Assembly: GCA_963921195.1 (NCBI GenBank)
Contig: OY992537.1
Span: forward strand, 19,788,642 to 19,852,641
DNA from: Pegoplata infirma
Lineage: Eukaryota > Arthropoda > Insecta > Diptera > Anthomyiidae
DNA length: 64,000 nt
Reading direction: 5' to 3'
Below the pieces are notes generated by a model. The model was given only the letters and a program-made list of their open reading frames with translations, ran no database searches and was not told the DNA's origin. Below are positions 12,251 through 22,593 of the stretch, in pieces. The translations under genes were made by a program, and so were the position numbers. How positions within the stretch are numbered: position 1 is the stretch's first letter; each line of letters starts with the position of its first letter.

Positions 12251-13359
12251 AGCCAGAAATTGTAATCCAAATCAACTTTACCAACAGTGCGTACCACGAC
12301 GACCAGTATTCTTGGTATGTTGACCACAGACATGGATACCTTAATAATGACGCAAACCTCGTTTAGAGCGGATCTTCTCCAAAAGTTTTAAATCGACAAG
12401 CTATTTGGAATCCAATAATAGCTGGAAAGCACTGGAAAAGAAAATAATGATTAACATAACCATTTATGAATACTCTTTGAACCCTCTACTTACATGATGA
12501 AAAATAAAGCTGTATTATTGTATTTAGAGTACTTTTTTCTCTGGGTACTTGCCATTTATTTATTTTTATTAACTGCATCAAAGACATATTAAACTGCATG
12601 TTAAAAATCAAAAAAAAAAATAATAATTTCGTGTGAGACAAACTAAAATATTTATACATTTTTTATGAGGGATGGAAAATGAAGTACTTAAGTACTTTTT
12701 TTTATTGTCAAAAGCACTCATTTTTAAATTGGTCGAGGTTAACCTTTACAGGTTATCCCACTAAACGTATGATACCTTCCAAATAACTTAGGTAAAGTTA
12801 TAAAGTTTACACTTTGGAAAAACAACTATGTCAAATATTTAAACATTATAAAGGAAAAAGATAATAAATGGTGCTACAAAGTGAACTTTGTTATAATACA
12901 AATTTATGTCAATGGTAATATTAATTCAAACTTTGGAAATTTAAATACAACTTGTATATTTTCTTTGAAACCATATAAAAAAAATGTTACCTAAGTTACA
13001 GTAGTTATTCTTACACCAGTTTTTTTTTTGCGTGTACACTTTTTCAATATTAAAAAAAATTTCGTTTTGAGGGCTTAGTCCACAAAAAATGAAAATGCCT
13101 TTATCTCGAGAAGGTGATTCGATACAACTTTTCTGATGACAGATTCGTGTTTAGGAGGCCAAAATACTTTAGAAAATGTATCCAACATGTCTGTGCAAAA
13201 ACCGTGTAGAGTAGTGTTAATGTTTATATATTTTTAACGAAAATAGTAGTTAACTTTTATTTTTTTAAATACTTTTTTTGTGATTTCGTGTTATATGTAT
13301 GTTTTTTAGCTTTGTTTTGATTTTTTATTGTTCGGAAGGGGGGGGGCTGTTACCCACCC

Positions 13360-13820
13360 CAGAATAATGGCCTAGATACGCTTATGCCTACACCACAGGC
13401 ATAAGCTGTACAGGGTACAGATGGTCGCGTGAGTGACTTTTGACTCACACTCACGAGTACTCACACCAACTTCACTCACGAAACTTTTTTTTTTAAAAAA
13501 AAAATTGCTTTTTTTGGAATGAAAGAAAATATAAAGAGAAAATAAAGCACGCAAAAAAATGACTCACGCAAACTCACTCACGCAATTATTTTTCCACTCA
13601 CTCACAACCACTTGAGTAAAATTGAGTTTCAGCCACACTCAAGCGTGCATCACGCACAAATCTGCTCATGTGCCCATCTCAAGTACAGGATATTGTGAGT
13701 TTGTCTTAATGTTTGTAACTATCCGAAATATTGGTCCTAAACCAAACTTCAAGTATAGCGATCGATTTAGAATCACTTTCTGGGTCGATTTAGCGATGTC
13801 CGTCCATGTAAACAGTAATT
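13360..13820 (+). mobile_element. Degenerate DINE-1/Helentron-like 5' fragment, interrupted
   Basis: After removing the MITE at 13416-13682, the sequence reads as a decayed DINE-like start. It has a short hairpin ending GTACAGG-GTAT, then GTTTGTAACTATCCGAAATA, a degenerate AAGTATAG stretch, and GTCGATTTAGCGATGTCCGT. The order matches the better copies at 34332 and 50732. Confidence 0.55.
13416..13682. mobile_element. MITE with AGATGG termini and 8-bp target duplication
   Basis: Left end TACAGATGGTCGCGTGAG and right end on the minus strand TTGAGATGGGCACATGAG are imperfect inverted repeats. The flanks GTACAGGG (13408-13415) and GTACAGGA (13683-13690) match at 7 of 8 positions. The interior has many ACTCACGC words and short A/T runs. 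It is hAT-like by TSD length. The sequence at 44001-44179 is a relative. Confidence 0.65.
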
Positions 13821-14076
13821 AAACCATTAATTGATCCCTAAAGTTCTCATCTATGCTGAATGTAAAATCGACCACTTGTTCGGTAGGGTATCGTGATTAA
13901 TATGCCTAGATTTAAACCGTTTTTTACTATACAATAGCGGCGCAGCCGAATTTTTTTTTTCAGCCGCGCTGTTCTAAAAAAAACGCGGCGCGCAGCCGAA
14001 ACGCCGCCGCCGCCGAAAATTTTGCTCTTTAGCCGCCGCCGAAAATTTTGCATCGGCTTGCTTCACTGGCAACGAG

Positions 14077-14937
14077 TCGCGTTATAAAAATTTGAATGCA
14101 ATTTATTGTTGTAACTATAAATCTTACACAGAAATTTTGACAATGCGGTAAGTAAAAATTCACAGAAGAACAAATTTTGGATAAAAGATTTTTTCGTACC
14201 TAATGGTAAGAAACCCGTTCTTAGTGAACAGTAAATAATATTAAACACAAAAATTCATAATAAATACATATTTATAACATTTTTAAATACGAATAACCTA
14301 CAAATATTCTTTTTCGTGGTATTTGGATACACAATTATAATACTACTATAATTTAATTCATTGAAAATTAATACCTTAAACTTTAATTCAGTACTACAAT
14401 TTTTGTTAATGAATTCATTATATAGAAGCTCTGTTTTTTTTAATGCCATATTAGTTTTAGATTATTTGTCCCTTTTCAATTTTAAATTAAAATTTAGTTT
14501 AATTAATTTTTTTTAATTAAATTTTGGTTTTAATATAATTTGTTTTACAAAATTTTTTATTTTATTCAAATAATGTATTCAAATCAACAAATTAAATTTA
14601 AAGAATTTATTCAGACATGAATTAATTAAATAATTACAATTAATTAAATAATTGAATTAAATTTTCGAAGGTCAGTTTGAAACAATTAAAACAAAAATTA
14701 AATTTTTAATTTCAAAAGATTTTCTACTTATATATATTCGTTTAGATTTATACTTATATAATAAAAATTATTTACCTACTCCAAACATATTAATTAATTT
14801 ATAAAATAAAAGTTATCAATATAAGTTTAATAAAAATATTTTTTTAAAATACGTTCAAAAAGACTAATAATTTCAAAAGAAATTTTAATAAATATTGTAG
14901 ACATTGATAAAAATACCAAAACATTTTATTTTCTTTT
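14077..14937. other. Gene-free AT-rich core segment
   Basis: This is core sequence of the 326-23882 element between two of its insertions. It is very AT-rich with no recognised gene, RNA or ordered repeat. The short open frames lack any motif. Confidence 0.5.
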
Positions 14938-14945
14938 ATATACAT

Positions 14946-15311
14946 CATAGAAAAGATTAGAAGGTACGCAGTGTTGTATTTGATGTATTTTCCAATATGG
15001 TGGCAAAATGCTTGTTCTTCCTCATTTCACACGTATTTAATATCAAATTAGATTCTTTGTTTATAAAAAATGGAATTTGTCTTTCATTTAATTAAATTTA
15101 TTATTTATTTTGCTTTATTCAACGTTTTTTTAAAGATAATACGCACTATTTATAGTTTAAAAACTTTTTGTTTCTCATTTGTTGTTTGCTTTGTTGTTGT
15201 TCTCCTTTATGTTGCATTGTTTTTATTAAACGTCAAAAGTTACATAATGTGCTGTCACTAATACTTATTCAAGCGAAATACGACTCTGTTACACTTCTAT
15301 TTTTTTCTATG
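14946..15311. mobile_element. hAT-like MITE with CATAGAAAA termini
   Basis: The ends CATAGAAAAGATTAGAAGGT and, on the minus strand, CATAGAAAAAAATAGAAGTG are inverted repeats. A perfect 8-bp duplication, ATATACAT, flanks it (14938-14945 and 15312-15319). The same octamer also flanks the next MITE, so three copies of ATATACAT punctuate two adjacent elements. There is no transposase. Confidence 0.8.
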
Positions 15312-15319
15312 ATATACAT

Positions 15320-15564
15320 CACAGTACATGAGTAGTAGGTTCACAGGTTTGCATTTGATGTGTGTAAGTATTAGTGACAGCACACGGTGTAACTTTTGAC
15401 GTTTCATACAAAACGTAAACAAACACCATAAATACATACACAAAAGCTCACACGTACAGGCACACATACACTGGGCAGCGATGATTATTCTGTACTAATA
15501 ACCACGCCATCATATTGGAAAGTACGAAATTAGCACCATTGTTTGCATACTAGTCTGTACTGTG
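15320..15564. mobile_element. hAT-like MITE with CACAGTACA termini (copy 1)
   Basis: It starts CACAGTACATGAGTAGTAGG and ends TACTAGTCTGTACTGTG. It is flanked by ATATACAT at 15312-15319 and 15565-15572. A nearly identical copy lies at 38104-38349 with a different 8-bp duplication, so the boundaries are well defined. It is 245 bp with no coding capacity. Confidence 0.88.
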
Positions 15565-15759
15565 ATATACATACATACCAGGCAACCAAGCCGACACGAA
15601 ATTTTCGGCGGCGGCGGCGCGACTAATTTTGCTTGCCGGCGGCGGCTTTTGTACTTTTCGGTCGGCGGCGGCTCATTCATCGGCTCATTTTCCATTTCAT
15701 TTTTGTTTTTCGTTGTAGGGTAGTATTTTTGCGAGTTTGTGTTTGGTTTTTGTAATGAT

Positions 15760-16435
15760 TAGTGTTTGGGAATTCCCGGACTTTTCAATTTCCCGGGAAA
15801 CGGGAAAAAAATAATTTATTTCCCGGGAATCCCGGGAAATATTCATTATTAATATAAATCATAAAAAACATTAAAATTTGACCAACTGCCTATTAAAAAC
15901 AGTTTAATTAGAGATAAACAATTAATTAAAACATAAAAATCAAAAAATAAAAGTTAAAAATCCTGAAATACAATAAAAAAAAAAACAAAAAAAAATATTG
16001 CAACTTTTTTCCCCACAAAAAATCGCAAAAAAATAGCTAAAATCGCAAAAAAAATAAAATTGTGGTATTCGAGCAAAAACTAATATAGTTGGCAGCACTT
16101 TTAATATTTTTTCTGGAAATGTAAATTCTAGGTTAAAAATTTTTATATTTTTTTGACAGTCTTAGAAAAATTATCATTAACCGACGTATATTTTTTGACT
16201 TTTTAAGTTTTTTCATGATATTGTCATATATTTTACAATTGGTCAGTTTTCCTATGAAAAATATTTGCAAAAAGCAAATGTAATTATACCTGTAGTAAGA
16301 AAGATATTAAAAATTAAATGAAAATAAACATTTTTATGTAAAATGGTTTATTTTATAAAATTTCCGGATTTCCCGGGAAAAATTAAAAAAAATCCCGGGA
16401 AATCCGACCCGGGAATTCCCGGACCCCAAACACTA
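15760..16435. mobile_element. hAT-like MITE with CCCGGGAA-rich ends
   Basis: The left end TAGTGTTTGGGAATTCCCGG and the right end on the minus strand TAGTGTTTGGGGTCCGGGAA form inverted repeats. Both are followed by several TTTCCCGGGAAA palindromes. A perfect 8-bp duplication, GTAATGAT, flanks it (15752-15759, 16436-16443). The middle is AT-rich and non-coding. Confidence 0.88.
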
Positions 16436-16642
16436 GTAATGATACAATCAAAATTTGCATTTTTTTTACCAGTTTTATTGTGCATCAGAATTAAAATAAA
16501 GAAAAGAATTAAAATAAAGAAAATTATGTTATCGCTTGTGATTTGATTACAATTCTCATTAAATTTTGTACCGGTCATAAATCTGTTGCAATATTTTAAA
16601 TAAAACCTTGTGAAAAAAAATCTCTTATGAATATCTCGTTTT

Positions 16643-17240
16643 TATACCCTGTACTTACCCCGTGGGGCGAGAATCAAAGGTTGGGAACCATTGCCATAAA
16701 GTATATATATTCATGATCACCGATCGATTTTAAGACATTCTAGCGATGTCCGTCTGTCTCTCTGTGGAAATGGTGGTCACGGCCAAAATATTACACGGAG
16801 ATGACTGAAACTTAACTTATTTATTAGAAGTTCTGCATTTCAGTGATATCGGTTCAGCAGTTCAAAAGTTATGAAAGAAAATGTAAATGTAATGTAAATG
16901 TAAAAAAAAAATTGTCGGCGGCCCATGGTTTCCGAGTTATGGGCCTCCAAAGTTCGGATATCGAATTTAATATATCTTCTCCAATAATGGTCCGATCAGA
17001 CTAAAAAAAATGGATTCATTAACCCATTTTGGCATAAACCTAAATTTTAGATTTTTTAATCGAAGTTTTTGAAGAAAATGCTCAAAATTGTAAAATTATG
17101 CATTATTAAGGTATTTATTTTTATAACTAGGATAATAGCCTAGATATTAACCTTTAATTTTAGCCTTCATTTGACCATTTAACCCTTATTAGTTATTAAC
17201 GTTTAAACGTTGGAAAGCATATTTAAATATGTATACCAGA
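16643..17240 (+). mobile_element. DINE-1/Helentron-like 5' part
   Basis: It begins TTTATACCCTGTACTTACCC and contains GGTTGGGAACC, CCATAAAGTATATATATTCA, ATGATCACCGATCGATTTTA and TAGCGATGTCCGTCTGTCTC. This is the DINE-1/mini-me order: terminal hairpin, conserved core, GTCY tail. The GTCY stretch is only a few units. Downstream sequence includes a phrase like GGTCCGATCAGAC typical of fly interspersed repeats, but the 3' end was not located, so the right limit is approximate. Confidence 0.65.
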
Positions 17241-17455
17241 CCCAGTGTTGACATAACTGAATTTTTAAAAAATACTAAATGGCAGAAAAAAAGTGCTAAA
17301 ATGCTCTACAGACCAAAAAAAAGTGCCAGATTTTTTTTTCTTTTATTAAATTAACAAATAATGATTTTTTACAATTACTCTAGTTTACAACGATAATGCT
17401 CAATAACTATGTCTACATATTTTTTTTTGACCGCTAAACTTAAAAATTTTATCCA

Positions 17456-18681
17456 CACTAAGAAAAAAAAATATTAAAATCAAACAGAAACAACTTTAAA
17501 TTAAATATAAAACAGTGACGAAATAGAACAAAGTTTGTTTTTATTTAATTTAAATATGTTTCTAGTTGTTTTTAACATGACAAGATTGGTAGACGACATG
17601 TTAAAATTAAGATGTAACAATATTGTTTTAAAATTGGCCATGCTAAATTTAAATATGCAAAAAATTTTAATTTTAAGTTGACCAATATTAATTTTAATAT
17701 GCGACATTTTTTTCTTTTGCAGCTTTTTACTTACCTAAAAACCATGAAACTTAAAATAAAACAATACATATTTTTATTTAAGTTTATTTTATTTTCAAAT
17801 TATTTTTAAAATATTTTTTAATAACACAGCAAAAAAATTAACACTACTCTAATTGTACATCTAAGGTAGAATTACATCCAAGGCTTTGGCTTTAAATATT
17901 GCTTGTTGGCTTTATTTTTTGCTATACATAAAAAAATCAAAGCCAAAGCCTTGGATGTACTTCTACCCTAATTGTAGCACTACATCTAATTACAACAAAT
18001 GTAATTAAATACCAAAAATAAAAAATAAACACACTTAAATTAATACTATATACCATATATAAAAAACTAAAGTTAGAAGTTTTCATTTTCTGCCAATTAC
18101 ATACATAAATACATCCCCTCCTCGTTTTCTTTGTCTTTGTTTTTTTTTCACTTGGTTTTTTTACTTTTTTTTTCAGTTTTATTTTTGTTTTTATTGTTAA
18201 TAATAATATTCTTTTTCACTTTAGTTTTTTAATTTTTAATTTTACTTTCGTTAATTTAATTAATTTCACTTAAAACTCGTCACATTTAGAGATGTGAAAA
18301 ATGTGCGTCTTTTTTTAATGAAAAAATATTTTAACATTGTATCTACTTAAAATAAAATTGCCCAACTTTACTATATTTCTTGAAAAAAAACTTTAAATGT
18401 CAAAAAACAAAATTGTTCAACTTTAAAATAACCACGAAAAATATTGTTTTTAATACAAATATTTGAATAAGATTTTTTTAAATTTTTAACGACTTTTAAT
18501 GACAGCATATTAATTTTAAAGTGATCAATTTTAAATTAAAATTGTATGCAATTTTAAAACAAGCATATTTTGTTTAAATCAATCAAAAACAATATTAAAA
18601 TTAAAATTTTTCCAAAAATATGTAGCATACTTAAAATAAACATGAAAATATTTGATTTAAATATGTTTTTTTCCCTCAGTG
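17456..18681. mobile_element. CACTAAG-terminated TIR element, copy 1
   Basis: The left end CACTAAGAAAAAAAAATATT and the right end on the minus strand CACTGAGGGAAAAAAACATA are inverted repeats. CA flanks both sides, where the relative at 38371-41351 has TA. The two share about 100 bases at the left end, including AACAGTGAC and AAAGTTTGTTTTT. The interior is poly(A/T)-rich and non-coding. It contains a 103-bp hairpin MITE at 17865-17967. Confidence 0.65.
17865..17967. mobile_element. 103-bp hairpin MITE with CTAA duplication
   Basis: GGTAGAATTACATCCAAGGC at the left is mirrored by GCCTTGGATGTACTTCTACC at the right, and the pairing continues through TTTGGCTTT. CTAA flanks both sides (17861-17864, 17968-17971), so a 4-bp duplication is likely. 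No superfamily is assigned. Confidence 0.7.
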
Positions 18682-18969
18682 CAAAAAAATATTTCTAATA
18701 ATTTTTTTAGCAGTTTTTGGAATTATTTTCACTGTTTTCCCTACATCTTGAGAAATGTACCTCCGATCTACTCGTGATAAAAACCAAATTAAAGTTAATC
18801 AAATTTGCAACAAAATATACACACGTTACTTTCCCATCAGTTCAAAAGTTTACGCCCGATAGACAAATATATTGTAAAAATACATTTTTTGATCAAAAAA
18901 ATTCATTTGCTGATCAAAAAACTCATTTTTTATTTTTAAACGAATCGTTGTAAATTAACAAGTTTTTTA

Positions 18970-19245
18970 TTTACCTTAAAAGCCTGAACCTATACAAATA
19001 TAACAAAATGGGTTTCATAAAAATCTATGGGCAATCACCAAAGTTATAATGAATTTTTTGAAAATGCGCATAAAAATATCCTTTTTTTTTTTTTTTGTAT
19101 TTAAATACAAGAGTAAAAACTTGCTTAAATACCATAGTGTTTTTTGTGTGTATTTTCATATAATAAGTCATAACTTTGGTGATAACCCATAGATTTTCAT
19201 CAAACCGACTTTGTTTTCTTAGTTAAGGATCAGGCTTAAAAAAAC
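18970..19245. repeat. Imperfect foldback repeat
   Basis: The left half (CCTTAAAAGCCTGAACC, then TTCATAAAAATCTATGGGCA and TCACCAAAGTTATAATG) is inverted in the right half (CATAACTTTGGTGATAACCC, ATAGATTTTCATCAAACC, GATCAGGCTTAAA). It is about 275 bp with an A/T-rich loop. No target duplication was established. Confidence 0.65.
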
Positions 19246-19516
19246 CATAACAAATTTTTTTGTTGCGGTTTCAATCAAATTCATATATTCATAATGCATT
19301 TATGTATGACAATTCCACGTTATTTAATGTGTTGATTGGAAAATAATGTTTGTACGATTTGTTTTAAGTATGATTCTCTTTACAATATTTTCAATTGCGA
19401 GTACATCGGATATATACAACGCGATATATAAGAAAAATTGACAGAAAAAGCTATTTTTTTTAAATTACTGAATCCGTGAAAACATTTTTTGATTTTTTTT
19501 TGAGATTTGTAGTCAA

Positions 19517-21869
19517 TAATACATAAAACAAGTAGAAAAGTTAAATTTGGCTTTGCCGAATCTATGAATACTAGGGTGGTTCTTAATTTAGTTTTTTTTG
19601 AGATCACGCCCAAAGACACAATTTCATGGATTTTAAAATTTTATTCCCATAAATTTAAATATCTCCAAGTTCTATTTCTCAATTTTGTTGAATACATCTT
19701 GCAGAATTAACGTTCAATTTTGGGTATTTTTCGCTCTTTCCATTTAGCGCATGTAGCGATTTAATTTTTAGCGATTTAAAAAAAAAATCGTTTTTTCAAC
19801 CATTATTGTGTATTTTTTTGCTTTGACCAAAATTTTGGGAACAATTAACTAAAGTTCAATTGAATATTGTTCCAATTGACCTTTTTTACACAGATTTAAA
19901 ATTTTGCTAGTCCAGCACTTTTGTAATCCAAGTTTACCGACGGCCAAGTGGCTAAAAACAGAAATTTGTCTTTATTAGAAAAACTTATTGAAAGTAACTA
20001 ATACAAAGTTTTATTTAATCATAAAAGCTTAGTATTGAATTATTTTTACACAGAAAATCATAAACCCGTGTCTACCAAAGACCATCAAGGCTTATTTGGT
20101 CGCCAAGCCAAATGCCATCTATTGTCGCTCAGACAAAAAAATGGGTATTTTAACCTTTGGTAAACAAGGATTAAAAACCCATGTACTAGTAGCATTTGAA
20201 AACCGTGTAATTAAGGTCAAATTGAATAATATTCAATTCAATTTTAGTTATTTTTTCCCCAAAATGTTGCAAAAAAATAAACAATAATGGTTGAAAAATA
20301 GATTTTTTTTGGAAATCGCTAAAGTTAAGTCGATACATGTGCTAAATGGAAAGAGCAAAAAATACCCAAAATTGAACATTGATTCTCCCAGATGTATTTA
20401 ATAAAATTGAGCAATAAAACTTAAAGATTTTAAATTTATGGGAATAAAATTTTTAAAACCATGAAATTGTGTCTTTGGACATGATCTTAAAAAAAGTACA
20501 TTTTTTTGGCCTTACGTAGTAAAGGGTTAACTACAGGGGCGTATCCAGGATTTTATTTCGGTGGGGGCCCAAAATTTTTTTAAATTTTTTTTTTTTACAA
20601 AAAATATACATAACAGCACATGTTTTAGAATTTTTCTCGATCTCTTCCTTAAACTGAATGTAACACAATCAGATTCTTCATTTTTGTGTAAGTTTAAAAC
20701 TGTTGGGAACAAAAAAAATATTTTTGTTTTATATTTCAAAGTTTTTTGAGAGACTTAAGCCTTTTTTAAAAGTGTGAATTGTATTAGATGCTGATACATT
20801 TTACAAAGAAGATTACCAGAATCTGATTTTTTTTTTTCAAAGAAAAGTCTTAGATTCTATGACAATTTCCAGTTAAGACAGTTTTTGTTGTAGAAAAAGT
20901 CAAAGACTCTAAATCATATTTCCATTGGAAAACGTTTCTGGGAAAAAGTCACTTTAAAAAATGATTCTAAAAACATATTCATAAAATTCTTTTTCAAAAG
21001 AAAATAAACCTATTGTAAGACATTTTCCCAGAATCTGAGATATTTCTAGTCTCGCACATTTTCTCAGATTCTGAAACATTCTTCACAAAAAGTTTTAGAT
21101 TCTGAGAATATCTTCGCTTTTTCTATAAGAAAAATAATTCAGATTCTGAGACCTTTTTAAAAGACCTTTTTAAAAAGAAAACAGTATCAAAAAAGTCTCA
21201 GATTCTAAAACATTTTTCCTAAAGAAAAACTCTCGGATTCTGAGAAAAAAGTCTCAGATTCATCTTCCTATAGAAAATGTCTCAGATTCTAACACATTTT
21301 TTCTACAGGAAATTTCCTAGATTCTGAGAAAATTTCCTAGATTCTGGAAAAAAACTTTGAAAATTTTTCAGAGATAAAAAAAATAAAATTAACTACTTTA
21401 AATAACTGTTACTACTTCACAGTACTTTTTTGTTAGTTGTTCAAAAAAAAACGACTTCAAATAACTAACAGAAATAGTTGTTTGATATTTTTCATACAAA
21501 AACAACTGACTTTGTAGTTGAAAACAACTAACTACTGTAAAATATACAAATAACTAACATGTAGTAACTTACATAATTTTCTGAGTGTAAATACTTAAGG
21601 TCAATTGTTAAACAAAACCGGCTTCCTAATGATTTATTTATTTTTTTTTACAAAAAATATTTTTTTTAAAAAAAGGTCTATTTTGCTCCAGGGCCCGAAC
21701 TTCAAGAACCCGGTGCGACCTTAAGAACCTTTTCGAAAATTTTGAAAAAATTTTGGTATAACTTTTTAATGAATCTTAATAAACTGAGGGGGCGTCCCGT
21801 GCAGAAATCAAACTTTGTTTTTAAGAACCACCCTAATGAATACCCTCCTGTAAGTGAGAGCGGGGTATA
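19517..21869 (-). mobile_element. DINE-1/Helentron-like 3' end, minus strand, split by an insertion
   Basis: On the minus strand, 21869-21844 reads TTATACCCCGCTCTCACTTA and GGAGGGTATTCAT. After the 19572-21835 insertion it continues AGATTCGGCAAAGCCAAAT to TCTACTTGTTTT near 19517. The TTCGGCAAAGCCAA hairpin followed by ACTTGTTT matches the 3' end of the complete element at 34332-34870. Confidence 0.7.
19572..21835. mobile_element. 2.26-kb hAT-like element with TAGGGTGGTTCTTAA termini
   Basis: Fifteen terminal bases, TAGGGTGGTTCTTAA, are perfectly inverted at the right end. An exact 8-bp duplication, ATGAATAC, flanks it (19564-19571, 21836-21843). It lies within a DINE 3' end. Inside, about 19600-19990 is the imperfect reverse complement of about 20100-20500, a large palindrome with shared words such as CATTTAGC and CCAAAGACACAATTTCATG. 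At 20535 there is an orphan hAT-like end CAGGGGCGTATCCAGGATTT. 20829-21361 holds CTCAGATTCTGAGA minisatellite, and 21340-21587 is the right half of a TA-target MITE. There is no transposase. Confidence 0.85.
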
Positions 21870-21892
21870 AGGCTACGTTCTCACAACAAGAA

Positions 21893-22593
21893 CCCAATTC
21901 ACACCTAAGGTGAAATCTCGTTTGGACGAGATTTCGATCATATGGTTGTGTATAATATGATACAGACCATACACTCAACAAATTATGTTAGTAAAATCAA
22001 CTAAAAATGTCAGTTAAAATAACTACTTTGTATGTTGTTTTGGAGTCAACTACTTTTTCAGTTAAATCAACTAACAATGTTAGTTATTTTAACTTACAAA
22101 AAACAACTGACTTGTGTAGTAAAAACTACTTAAATTTGTAGTCAAAACAACTACAATGTAGTAAAAATAAAATAATCAATATATAATTTTTTTTTTTCAA
22201 AAAATTTTTCAGAAAAAAATTGAAGATAAAATTTTTTTCAAGTTTTTTTTTAAAACAAGTTGTAAAAAATAATGAAACGAAAATTTATTTTTTAATTTTT
22301 GGAAAAAAAACTTTGAAATTTTTTCAGAGATAAAAAAAATATAATTAACTACTTTAATTAACTGTTACTACATTACAGTACTTTTTTGTTAGTTGTTTTA
22401 AAAAAACGACCTAATATAACTAACAGAAATAGTTGTTTGATATTTTTCATACAAAAACAACTGACTTTGTAGTTGAAAACAACTAACTACTGTAAAATAT
22501 ATAAACAACTAACATGTAGCAACTTACACAATTTTCTGAGTGTATGATCGAAATCTCGTTTAAACGAGATTTCACCTCGGGTGTGAATAGGCC
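21893..22593. mobile_element. GAAATCTCGTT palindromic MITE, copy 2, interrupted
   Basis: This is the same element as 10704-10831, with GAAATCTCGTTTGGACGAGA and GAAATCTCGTTTAAACGAGA hairpins and a GTGTGAATAGGCC end. It is split at GACCATA/TATGATC by a TA-target MITE (21972-22542). Copy 1 supplies the empty site. Confidence 0.75.
21972..22542. mobile_element. CACTCA TIR MITE, 571 bp, TA target
   Basis: Left end CACTCAACAAATTATGTTAG and right end on the minus strand CACTCAGAAAATTGTGTAAG. TA flanks both sides, and the host element is known from copy 1, so the boundaries are firm. The interior repeats short words such as GTAGTTGTTT and AACAACTA. A sister copy is 36162-36732 and a half copy ends at 21587. 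Confidence 0.8.

Larger units (their letters stand above)
6520..13034. mobile_element. TA-target TIR element carrying a CTATAG/ATCGAT satellite
   Basis: The ends are CACGCAAAAAAAAACGGATG and, on the minus strand, CACGCAAAAAAAAAACTGGT, followed on both sides by a TGTAAGA-like word. TA flanks both sides (6518-6519 and 13035-13036). Both subterminal regions carry CTTAGGTAA words. The interior holds a 3.4-kb degenerate satellite (6955-10380), a perfect hairpin (7573-7814) and a second foldback (about 10980-12250). TA targets suggest a Tc1/mariner-type MITE, but no transposase was seen, so this is inference. Confidence 0.65.
6385..13160. repeat. Foldback arms flanking the 6520-13034 element
   Basis: The segment 6385-6519 (containing GCCTCCTAAAAACGAATCTG and CGCCTTCTCGAGACATAGCC) is the imperfect reverse complement of 13037-13160 (CTCGAGAAGGTGATTCGATA, CAGATTCGTGTTTAGGAGGC). 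The TA-target element lies exactly between them, so it appears to have inserted into the loop of an older foldback repeat. Confidence 0.65.
4794..14068. mobile_element. hAT-like element with GC-rich ends (copy A, nested)
   Basis: The left end CAGTGAAGCAAGCCGGTCGG and the right end, on the minus strand CAGTGAAGCAAGCCGATGCA, match for 15 bases. They are flanked by a perfect 8-bp duplication, GCAACGAG, at 4786-4793 and 14069-14076. Inside each terminus lies a GC-rich block (4794-4920 and 13930-14068) full of GCCGCC and GCCGAT words, in sharp contrast to the AT-rich interior. The 9.3-kb length comes from nested insertions: a TTA-target MITE (5221-5690), a TA-target element (6520-13034) and an 8-bp-target MITE (13416-13682). 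There is no transposase. Copy B at 15579-23112 has the same ends. Confidence 0.85.

Noticed and set aside
17246..17300. hAT-like terminus CAGTGTTGACATAACTGAA
   Set aside because: No matching inverted end or target duplication could be found in the surrounding sequence.
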